A stretch of DNA of 32,225 nt from an uncultured bacterium (GTDB lineage Bacteria > Planctomycetota > UBA1135 > GCA-002686595): contig CADEGS010000020.1 in assembly GCA_902826945.1 (NCBI GenBank), positions 1-32,225 of the forward strand, written 5' to 3'. Positions 1 through 6,574 of the stretch are shown one piece after another (the first letter of the stretch is position 1; the number at the start of each line of letters is the position of its first letter). The notes beneath the pieces were generated by a model. The model saw nothing but the letters and a program-made list of their open reading frames with translations. It made no database searches and had not been told where the DNA came from. The position numbers and the translations under genes are program-made.

Positions 1-272
1 AGGTGATCTTCGAGGAGTTCAAGGGCACCGGCAACATGGAGCTCGTGCTCGACCGGCGCCTGTCCGACCGCCGCATCTTCCCCGCCATCGACATCAACCG
101 CTCCGGCACGCGCAAGGAGGAGCTCCTCTTCACCTCCGAGGAGATCCGCCGCATCTGGATGCTGCGCAAGGTGCTGAACGAGCTCGACCCGGTCGAGGCG
201 ATGGAGATGCTGATCCAGAAGATGAAGCGCACGCGCGTCAACGGCGAGTTCCTGATGACGATCGGGAGCTGA
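1..272 (+). CDS. rho: Transcription termination factor Rho, C-terminal end (partial)
   Basis: This is the last ~90 residues of Rho, the hexameric RNA-dependent ATPase that terminates transcription. The frame is open to the left edge, so the GTG at 3-5 is an internal Val and not a start. The conserved C-terminal signature is clear: [11 protein letters not shown], then [16 protein letters not shown], then SGTRKEELL, followed by the Met- and Lys-rich end helices. These blocks belong to the ATPase/translocation domain, next to the R-loop and arginine finger. The gene stops with TGA at 270-272, only 7 nt before the GT4 gene at 280, so the two may share a transcript. The N-terminal RNA-binding domain lies outside the window. 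The identity is close to certain from the motif string. Confidence 0.96.
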   Translation, partial: VIFEEFKGTGNMELVLDRRLSDRRIFPAIDINRSGTRKEELLFTSEEIRRIWMLRKVLNELDPVEAMEMLIQKMKRTRVNGEFLMTIGS

Positions 273-279
273 GCGCCCC

Positions 280-1530
280 GTGCGCCTGCTCTTCGTCATC
301 GACACCTGGGGGCTGATCGGCGGCACGGAGCGGCACGCGGCCGTGGTCGTGCCGGCGCTGCTCGAGCGCGGCCTCGACGTGCGCGTGCTGTGCCGCGAGG
401 ACCACGCCCCGGGCTTCGCCGACGTCGAGGTGTGCGCCATGCCCGAGCTGGCCGGGGCGCGCCTGGGGCGCGCCGCGCGGCGCGCGCTCGAGGCGCGCCT
501 GCGCGCGCTGGCGCCCGACGTCGTGTTCCACTCGGCGCTGCGCAACGTGGACGCGGCCGAGGCGCTGGTCGAGGGCGCGCCGGTCGTGCGCTACGTGCAC
601 GACCACACGCTCTTCTGCCCCGGGCTGAACAAGGTCCGCGAGGACGGCGCGACCTGCCGCGAGCCCCTGGGCTGGCCCTGCCTGCGCACCTACTTCCTCG
701 AGGGCGGCTGCATCTGCTTCAAGCGCGCCGGGCACGCGCGCCGGCTGGCCGATCCGCTGCGCGAGCTGGTCGCCAAGTGGCGCGAGATCGACGTGGCGCG
801 GCGCGCGGCGCGGCTCTTGACGAACTCCGCCTACATGCGCGACGAGCTGCTGCTGGCGGGCTTCGCGCCCGAGCGCACGGCGGTCCTGCACTACTTCACC
901 ACCTCGAACACGCCGCTGCAGCCGCCCGCGCCGCTCCCGCCCGAGACGGCGGCCTTCGTCGCGGCCGGGAACGGCGCGCCGCTGGTCGTGACGCCGGCGC
1001 GGCTGACGCTGCCGGACAAGGGTGTGGACTACCTGCTGAGCGCGCTGGCGCGCGTGCGCCGCCCCTTCCGCGCCGTGATCGCGGGCAGCGGGCCGGCCGA
1101 GGCCTGGCTGCGCGAGAAGGCGCGCGCCGAGGGCCTCGACGGGCGCGTGCACTTCTCCGGCTGGACCGCGGCCGGCGCGATCGAGACGCTCTACGCGCGC
1201 GCCGACCTGGTCGTGTGCCCGAGCGTGTGGGACGAGCCCTTCGGCCTGGTCGGCATCGAGGCCATGGCGCACGCCAAGCCGGTCGTCGCCTTCCGCGTCG
1301 GGGGCATCCCCGAGTGGCTCGACGACGGCGCGAGCGGCCTGGCCGTCGCGCGCAAGGACACCGCGGCGATGGCGGCCGCGATCGAGCGCCTGCTCGACGA
1401 CCCCGCGCTGGCGCGCCGCATGGGCGAGCAGGGCCGGCGGCGCGTCGCCGAGCGCTTCCCGCGCGAGCGCCACGTCGAGCGCCTCGAGGCGGCGCTGCGC
1501 GACGCCGCGGGCAGCGCCGCGGCGCGCTAG
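280..1530 (+). CDS. GT4 family glycosyltransferase
   Basis: A 416-residue GT-B retaining glycosyltransferase of the GT4 type, probably cytosolic and adding a sugar from a nucleotide donor to a surface-glycan precursor. The N-terminal acceptor domain opens with a beta strand and glycine loop (LLFVIDTWGLIGGTERH). The donor domain shows a PDKG loop near residue 247 and the EX7E motif in DEPFGLVGIEAMA near residue 322. After an HDH motif lies a cysteine cluster (C113, C126, C134, C144, C146) of the kind also seen in three other GT4s of this window. The start is a GTG with GGGAG at 264-268 inside the end of rho, 11 nt upstream. Its TAG stop overlaps, in the palindrome CTAG, the stop of the convergent GT2 gene. 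Donor and acceptor cannot be told from sequence. Confidence 0.9.
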   Translation: MRLLFVIDTWGLIGGTERHAAVVVPALLERGLDVRVLCREDHAPGFADVEVCAMPELAGARLGRAARRALEARLRALAPDVVFHSALRNVDAAEALVEGAPVVRYVHDHTLFCPGLNKVREDGATCREPLGWPCLRTYFLEGGCICFKRAGHARRLADPLRELVAKWREIDVARRAARLLTNSAYMRDELLLAGFAPERTAVLHYFTTSNTPLQPPAPLPPETAAFVAAGNGAPLVVTPARLTLPDKGVDYLLSALARVRRPFRAVIAGSGPAEAWLREKARAEGLDGRVHFSGWTAAGAIETLYARADLVVCPSVWDEPFGLVGIEAMAHAKPVVAFRVGGIPEWLDDGASGLAVARKDTAAMAAAIERLLDDPALARRMGEQGRRRVAERFPRERHVERLEAALRDAAGSAAAR

Positions 1531-2507
1531 CGCACTCGGACGGGCGGCGGCGGGCTCGTGCGCCGGCAGAGCTCGTCGAAGCCCGGCCCGGCCGGCCGCG
1601 CCGCGCGCGCGGCCAGCGCCTCGTCCGCCTGCTCGAGCGCCAGCGCGAGCCAGACCAGCTCCTCGCGGCGCTCTCCCATCCAGGCGTCGATCGCGAAGCG
1701 CTGCAGCCAGGCCAGGTGCTCGAGCAGGCGCTCCTCGCCGTCGAGGTGCTTCCACAGGAACAGCAGCCGGTTCTTCTCGATCGCGGCGCGCACGAGCGCC
1801 TCGGGCACGACGCGCCCGATCGTGCCGCGGTGGTGGTGCTCGACGACCGAGGACGGTTGGTAGAGCACGCGTCCGCCGGCGCGCCACAGCGTCCAGCCCA
1901 GGTCGACGTCCTCCCAGTAGAAGGGCTCGAAGGCCGGGTCGAAGCCGCCGCGCTCGAGGAATGCGGCGCGCCGGAAGAGCGACGTGCCGCCGATGGCGAA
2001 GGGCACCGGCACCGGCGCGTCGGGCAGCGCGGCGGGCGGCGCCGGCTCGTCGCCGACGGCCAGGCCGGGCTGCAGGACGCGCGCCTCGCCGCGCTCGAGG
2101 TCCATGCGCACGAGCGACTCGACCGCGTCCTCGCGCCCGCGCAGGAGCACGCGCGGCACCGCCGCCTGCACGTCGGCCTGCTCCAGGCACGCGACCAGCG
2201 GCTCGAGGAAGCCCGGACGGACGACGACGTCGGGGTTCATCGCGAAGACGAGCTCGTGCCGCGCCGCCTCGAAACCGTCGCGCAGCGCGCGCGCGAAGCC
2301 GCCGTTCTCCGCGCGCGCCAGCACGCGCACGGCCGGGAAGCGCTCGCCGAGCCAGCGCGCGAGCCGGTCCTGGCCGGTGTCGTCCACGACCAGCACCTCG
2401 TCCGCTCCCCCGCGCCGCGCCAGCTCCGCCGCGAGCGGCGGCAAGCAGCGCTCGAGCAGGTCGCGGTCGTCGAGGCACGGGATCGCGATGCTGACGGGGC
2501 GGCTCAC
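1527..2507 (-). CDS. GT2 family glycosyltransferase (rhamnosyltransferase-like)
   Basis: A 326-residue inverting GT-A glycosyltransferase. It starts with SIAIPCLDDRDLLERCL, the usual nucleotide-binding strand, then VLVVDDTGQD. NGGFARALRDGFEAA comes before the NPDV motif (FAMNPDVVV) that replaces DXD in many rhamnosyl- and related transferases. A GGFDPAFEPFYWEDVDLGWTL block near residue 220 supplies the catalytic-base region (ED). No membrane segment is obvious. The GTG start at 2507 overlaps the TGA of the upstream GT4 gene as GTGA, so the two are likely translationally coupled. Longer readings upstream have no family similarity and fall inside the neighbouring gene. Role: one sugar-addition step in the same glycan as the flanking GT4s (inferred). 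Confidence 0.9.
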   Translation of the reverse strand: MSRPVSIAIPCLDDRDLLERCLPPLAAELARRGGADEVLVVDDTGQDRLARWLGERFPAVRVLARAENGGFARALRDGFEAARHELVFAMNPDVVVRPGFLEPLVACLEQADVQAAVPRVLLRGREDAVESLVRMDLERGEARVLQPGLAVGDEPAPPAALPDAPVPVPFAIGGTSLFRRAAFLERGGFDPAFEPFYWEDVDLGWTLWRAGGRVLYQPSSVVEHHHRGTIGRVVPEALVRAAIEKNRLLFLWKHLDGEERLLEHLAWLQRFAIDAWMGERREELVWLALALEQADEALAARAARPAGPGFDELCRRTSPPPPVRVR

Positions 2508-4702
2508 GACGATTCCCCCGCGGCGTCGCCCGCCGCTCCGGCGGCCGCGTCCTGCGGCGGGCCGTCGGCGCCGCTCCAGCCCGCGAGCCGGCGCCCGAGC
2601 GCGCTGCGGGCGAGCAGCGCGCGCACGAGCGCGCGCTCGCCCTCGCGTCCCGCCTTCTCCATCTGGTCGCGCCGCCAGCGCAGCTCCTCGACGACCGTCC
2701 CGAGCGCGCCCAGGATCCCCTCCAGGCCCCGATCGACGATCAGGTCCAGGCCGCCCTCGAGCGCCTCCACCTCGCGCCGCACGGCGCCGAGCTGCGCGTC
2801 GAGCATCGCGTGCGCCAGCTCGCCGGCGGGCGCGTGCTCGCGCACGGCCGGGTCCAGGCGGTGGGCGAGCTCCCGCCAGCGCGTCAGGAGCCGCAGGCGC
2901 TGCGCGCGCTGCTCGTCGAGCTTCTCGCGCAGCCAGCGCACCTCGGCCTCGCGCCCGCCCAGGAGCTCGCGCAGCCAGTCGCGCTCGCGCTCGCCCTCGG
3001 CGCGCACGCCCTGCAGCCAGTCGCGCTCCGAGCGCAGCCAGTCGCGCTCGCTGCGCAGCGCGGCCGACGCGTCGGCCATGGCCTCGTGCTCGGCGCGGCG
3101 CCACTCGCTCTCCGCGCGCGCCTCGCGCAGGTCGGACTGCGCCTTCGAGCCCGCCAGCGCGCGCGCGAGCAGCGCCTCGGGACCGGGGCCGCCGGGCGCC
3201 AGCGCCGCGCCCAGGCGCGCCAGGCCGCCGAGCGCGCGCGCGAGCAGCTCGCGCGAGGGCAGCGCCTCGAGCGCGCGCACGCGCGCGGCGAAGGGCGCGA
3301 CCGAGGACGGCAGGCCAGCGTCTCCCTCGGCCGTGCGCGCGTCGCGCGCCGCGACCAGGCGCTCGTAGCGCGCGCAGAGCTCCGCCGCGTGCGCGTCGAC
3401 GTCCTTGACCGGCGCGATGCCCGCGGCCAGGCGCTGCACCAGGGCGTGCTCGCTGGCCGCGCGCAGGGCGCGCGCCAGGTCGTCCGGGTCGCCGGGCCCG
3501 AACAGGAGACCGTCGACCCCGTCGCGCACGCTCTCGGGGATCGCGCCCAGCCGGCTCGCGAGCACCGGGCGGCGCGCGCTGAAGGCCTCGCGGATCACGA
3601 TCGGCTGGTTCTCGACCCACAGCGAGGGCACGACGACGACGTCGACCTGCGCCAGGCGCGCGGGCAGGTCCGCCCGCTCGTACGGGCCGCCCCACGCCGC
3701 CCCCGCCGCGGCGGCCCGCTCGCGCAGCGCGCGCACGTAGGGCTCGTCGGTCGAGTAGCCGTTCAGGACGAGCGTGGCGCGGCCGCGCTCGAGCCGGCCG
3801 AAGGCCTCGATCAGGACGTGCGCGCCCTTGTGCTTGGAGAGGCCGCCGAAGAAGCCGAAGCGCACGGGCCGCGCGCCGTCGGGCGCGGCCGGCGGCAGGT
3901 CGGCGAGGTCGGCGTTCTCGATGCCGTAGGCGAGCACCTCGATGCGGCGCTCGTCGATCCCGCCGCGCACGAGCTCGCGCGCCAGGTAGGCCGAGGGCGC
4001 GAGCACCAGGTCGGCCTGCGCGAAGCTGCGCGCGCGCAGCGCGTCGAGCTCGCGGCGGCGGTCGAAGGCGGCGTCCTCCTCGTCGGCGCCGACGCCCGCC
4101 CGCTCGGCGTCGTCGTCGAGGATCGCGCGCAGCGCGTCGCCCTCGGCCGGCGGCAGCTCGGCCGGCCAGGCGCCGGCCTGGTAGTCGCCGAGCGCGGGCA
4201 GCCGGTTCAGGCGCTCGACGGCGAGATCGCAGCGCGCGCAGGCCATCGAGTCGCCGCGCACGTCGCACGACGAGAGGTCCGGACGCAGGAGCGTGTAGCG
4301 GTGGCAGATCGGGAAGTAGTCGTGGGCCGTGTACACGACCGGCAGCCCGCGCGCGTGCGCGGCGCGCAGGCAGGACAGGCCCACCTTGAGCGCGTGCTGG
4401 AAGTGCACGACCTGCGGGCGCTCGTGCTCGAGCACGGCCTCGAAGGCGTGGCCGACGCCGGGCGCGTCGAGGGCCGCGCGCGGGTCGCGGGGCACGGCGT
4501 TGCGCGCCACCCAGAAGACGCGGTAGCCGTCGCGCGCCTCCTCGCGCAGCGAGTCGTTGGGCGCGTGCGGGTCCGGGCGCGGGGCGAACACCGACACGTC
4601 GTGCCCGAGGCGGGCGAAGCTGCGCGCCAGGGCCTCGGTGTAGTTCTCGACCCCCGTCCGGTCGGAGGGAGGAAAGCCGTGCGCGACGAGGCAGATGCGC
4701 AT
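2504..4702 (-). CDS. GT4 glycosyltransferase with long C-terminal coiled-coil tail
   Basis: A 732-residue protein, nearly twice the usual GT4 length. Residues 1 to about 430 are a complete GT4: CLVAHGFPPSDRTGVENY at the N-terminus, an HDY motif followed by a cysteine cluster starting at C133 and ending CARC, a FGGLSKHKG donor-site loop, and EX7E in ENQPIVIREAFSA. Residues from about 480 to 690 are charged and predicted helical, with recurring RSERDWL heptads and long Glu/Arg/Leu stretches, so a coiled coil is likely. The end is Ala/Gly-rich and probably disordered. The tail could mediate oligomerisation, membrane tethering or chain-length control; nothing in the sequence decides which. It starts at ATG 4702, divergent from the pilin operon, and is coupled by GTGA to the GT2 gene downstream. 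Confidence 0.88.
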   Translation of the reverse strand: MRICLVAHGFPPSDRTGVENYTEALARSFARLGHDVSVFAPRPDPHAPNDSLREEARDGYRVFWVARNAVPRDPRAALDAPGVGHAFEAVLEHERPQVVHFQHALKVGLSCLRAAHARGLPVVYTAHDYFPICHRYTLLRPDLSSCDVRGDSMACARCDLAVERLNRLPALGDYQAGAWPAELPPAEGDALRAILDDDAERAGVGADEEDAAFDRRRELDALRARSFAQADLVLAPSAYLARELVRGGIDERRIEVLAYGIENADLADLPPAAPDGARPVRFGFFGGLSKHKGAHVLIEAFGRLERGRATLVLNGYSTDEPYVRALRERAAAAGAAWGGPYERADLPARLAQVDVVVVPSLWVENQPIVIREAFSARRPVLASRLGAIPESVRDGVDGLLFGPGDPDDLARALRAASEHALVQRLAAGIAPVKDVDAHAAELCARYERLVAARDARTAEGDAGLPSSVAPFAARVRALEALPSRELLARALGGLARLGAALAPGGPGPEALLARALAGSKAQSDLREARAESEWRRAEHEAMADASAALRSERDWLRSERDWLQGVRAEGERERDWLRELLGGREAEVRWLREKLDEQRAQRLRLLTRWRELAHRLDPAVREHAPAGELAHAMLDAQLGAVRREVEALEGGLDLIVDRGLEGILGALGTVVEELRWRRDQMEKAGREGERALVRALLARSALGRRLAGWSGADGPPQDAAAGAAGDAAGESS
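2971..3049 (-). repeat. Three copies of a 16-nt direct repeat in 21-nt register inside the GT4 tail
   Basis: The 16-mer GCAGCCAGTCGCGCTC (plus strand) occurs exactly at 2971-2986, 3013-3028 and 3034-3049. The copies are 42 and 21 nt apart, i.e. whole heptads, and encode the repeated ERDWL blocks of the coiled-coil tail. The near identity at DNA level points to recent internal duplication of a heptad unit. Confidence 0.85.
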
Positions 4703-4937
4703 GCGCGTCGCCCGCTTCAGCGCGCGCCGGGCGCGCGCGAGGGGAATCGGTTTCCCGCCCGACGATGTCGCTCGCGCGTGTCGGCGGCGCGGTCCTCGCT
4801 CGCCATCATGCGCCCATTCTGCGCGCTGGCGGGCCGGCAGAAAAGGGGCGGTAAAGCGCGCCGTTTCCTTTCAGAGGCGTCCCGCAGGCGTCCGACGAGG
4901 GCACGCGAGGGGTCGCCGCGAGGCGGAACCGGGGATC
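4703..4937. promoter_or_regulatory. Divergent intergenic region between GT4 and pilin operon
   Basis: These 235 nt separate two divergent starts (4702 minus, 4938 plus) and must hold promoters for both. They include the least GC-rich patch nearby (about 4838-4875, with AAAAGGGG, GGTAAAGC and TTTCCTTTC). There is a perfect 6-bp inverted repeat, TTCTGC at 4817-4822 and GCAGAA at 4837-4842, with a 14-nt spacer; it could be an operator or a small hairpin. I could not identify convincing -35/-10 boxes or a sigma-54 site. The pilin start at 4938 has GGGG at 4931-4934 as a weak ribosome site. Confidence 0.4.
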
Positions 4938-5495
4938 ATGAGCTTGCACCAGCACCAGGCACGGACCGGGGCGCGCCCGGGCCCCAGGCGCTCCGCGCGC
5001 GGGGGCTTCTCGCTGGTCGAGCTCGCGATCGCCCTCTCGATCCTCCTGATCGGGATGGTCAGCATCGTGACCGCCTCGTCCCAGATGAGCTCGCTGCGCC
5101 GGCAGAGCCGCGAGCGCGCGATGGTGCAGAACGGCGTGCGCTCGGTCGCCGAGCGCATGCAGGCGCGGGCTCTCCAGCTCGCCCAGAGCGACCCGAACGG
5201 GTGGTCGCAGACCCTGGCGGCCGAGTTCGTGGGCACCTTCGACATCCTCGAGCTGGACGCGGTGACGGGCGAGCCCGCCGTCGGCGCCCTGCAGGTCGTC
5301 ACCGACGAGGGGCTGACGGACGCCGACCTCCTGGTCGCGATCGGCATGCCGCGCGACCTGAACGGGGACGGGGACGCGAGCGACGCGGACGTGACCGCCG
5401 GCGCCGTCCTGCTGCCCGTCGTGGTCACGGCGCGCTGGCGCGGCGTGTCCGGCGAGCAGACCTACCGCCACGGCTTCTACCTGCTGAAGTACTAG
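4938..5495 (+). CDS. Type IV minor prepilin, PilV/GspI-like
   Basis: A 185-residue prepilin. A positively charged leader ends in Gly23, followed by F24-S-L-V-E28 and a hydrophobic helix (ELAIALSILLIGMVSIVTA), so prepilin peptidase should cut after Gly23, with Phe at +1 and Glu at +5. The globular part has an EF-hand/dockerin-like loop, D140-L-N-G-D-G-D146 then D149 and D151, likely to bind calcium. There are no cysteines. As first gene of a three-gene set in PilV-PilW-PilX order it is best read as a PilV-like minor pilin of a type IV pilus or a GspI-like pseudopilin of a type II system. No assembly ATPase or secretin is in the window to decide. ATG 4938 is chosen because it gives a normal-length leader; the upstream in-frame codons look non-coding. 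Confidence 0.85.
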   Translation: MSLHQHQARTGARPGPRRSARGGFSLVELAIALSILLIGMVSIVTASSQMSSLRRQSRERAMVQNGVRSVAERMQARALQLAQSDPNGWSQTLAAEFVGTFDILELDAVTGEPAVGALQVVTDEGLTDADLLVAIGMPRDLNGDGDASDADVTAGAVLLPVVVTARWRGVSGEQTYRHGFYLLKY

Positions 5496-5500
5496 GGGCC

Positions 5501-6517
5501 ATGCGACCGAACGGAAACGCCCCGGCCCAGAGCGGGCACACGGTGCTCGAGCTCCTGATCGCCGTCTCCCTGTTCGCGATCGTGTTCCTGTCCTCCATGG
5601 CCTTGATGGAGTCGGGGCAGCGCCTCTCGCACTCGACCATCGAGATCACGGTCGTCGAGGAGCAGGCGCAGCTGGCGCTCTTCAAGGTCGAGCGCATGCT
5701 CGCCAACGCCGTGCCGAACGCGCCGTCCACGACGGCGGCGTCGTTGCCGGCCGGCGCCGGCACCGTCACGCTGGCGAGCAACGACGGCTTCCCGCCGCGC
5801 GGCTTCGCCGTCTTCTCCCCGGGCACCGCCCTGCAGGAGGTCGTCGGCTACGACGGCCTGGGCGCCGCCGGCGAGCTCTTCTCGCTGCAGCGCGCCCAGC
5901 AGTGCACGGGCGAGCAGGTGCACGTCCAGGCGACCGCACAGTGGGCCGGGATGGCCGAGCCCTGGCCCGTCGCGGGCCCGAGCACGCGCCGCTCGCTGGA
6001 GCAGGGCGTGCCGACCGAGTTCCGCGGCACGGGGCTGGGCTTCAGCTTCCTCGTGCCGGTGGACCCTGCGGGCGGGCGCACGTTCGTGCAGGCGAACAGG
6101 GTGCGCTGGGGCGCGCCGGTGCGCGACGTGGGCCAGACCGTGAACGGCCGCATGGCGATCTACTTCCAGCCCCAGACGACCTTCGACGAGGCCGCCGAGA
6201 ACGCCGACGTCAACGGCGACGGCGACCGCGTGGACGTCTTCGACGTGGGGCAGGTGCGCCGCGTGGCGTGGGACGTCACGGCGCCGAGCATGGCCGACGA
6301 CGTCGGGCTGGGCGCCAGCTGCGTGATCCAGGAGCGCTGCCGGTGGGGCTCCGACCTGGACGGCGACGGGTTCGACGACCCGATGTTCCTGTGGAACGAG
6401 GACTCCAGGGAGCTCCACGTCCGCCTGTTCGTGCTGGGCGCGAGCAAGAGCGGCCTGCCGGTCGTCCGGCGCGTGGAGTCGTTCGTGTTCTTGCGCAACG
6501 AGGAAGGCTCGAGCTAG
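5501..6517 (+). CDS. Type IV minor prepilin, PilW/GspJ-like
   Basis: A 338-residue prepilin. It has a short leader to Gly12, then H13-T-V-L-E17 and the hydrophobic helix ELLIAVSLFAIVFLSSMAL. Glu at +5 is kept, but +1 is His instead of the usual Phe or Met. A helix rich in Glu/Gln/Lys follows, then a large beta-rich region, as in PilW/GspJ. Two Asp-rich loops look calcium-binding: D236-V-N-G-D-G-D242 with D245, and D285-L-D-G-D-G with D292/D293. Three cysteines lie in the globular part. It begins 5 nt after the previous gene, so the two are co-transcribed. The protein ends in a beta strand (ESFVFLRNEE), as usual for pilins. Likely role: minor or priming pilin at the filament tip (inferred). 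Confidence 0.82.
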   Translation: MRPNGNAPAQSGHTVLELLIAVSLFAIVFLSSMALMESGQRLSHSTIEITVVEEQAQLALFKVERMLANAVPNAPSTTAASLPAGAGTVTLASNDGFPPRGFAVFSPGTALQEVVGYDGLGAAGELFSLQRAQQCTGEQVHVQATAQWAGMAEPWPVAGPSTRRSLEQGVPTEFRGTGLGFSFLVPVDPAGGRTFVQANRVRWGAPVRDVGQTVNGRMAIYFQPQTTFDEAAENADVNGDGDRVDVFDVGQVRRVAWDVTAPSMADDVGLGASCVIQERCRWGSDLDGDGFDDPMFLWNEDSRELHVRLFVLGASKSGLPVVRRVESFVFLRNEEGSS

Positions 6518-6560
6518 CCGGGAACGCGACGGTACGAACGATCCGGGAAGGGAAGCCCGG

Positions 6561-6573
6561 AAAAGGGGAAGGC
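6561..6573 (+). promoter_or_regulatory. Strong purine-rich ribosome binding site for the PilX-like gene
   Basis: The stretch AAAAGGGGAAGGC lies directly before ATG 6575, after a 57-nt gap. It is the clearest Shine-Dalgarno-type sequence in the operon and fixes the start of the third pilin gene. Confidence 0.65.
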
Positions 6574-6574
6574 G

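Noticed and set aside
390..3368. Long plus-strand open frame across the GT4 and antisense to GT2/GT4
   Set aside because: Its translation is Ala/Arg/Gly-rich and motif-free, the usual artefact of high GC; the real genes in other frames have clear family motifs.
1527..4268. GT2 gene extended upstream to 913 residues
   Set aside because: Family similarity begins at the GTG at 2507, where a GTGA overlap with the upstream stop sets the start; the extension is an out-of-frame shadow of the GT4.
4826..4842. Sigma-54-like TGGC...GC promoter ahead of the pilin genes
   Set aside because: The GG and GC elements have the wrong spacing for a -24/-12 site.
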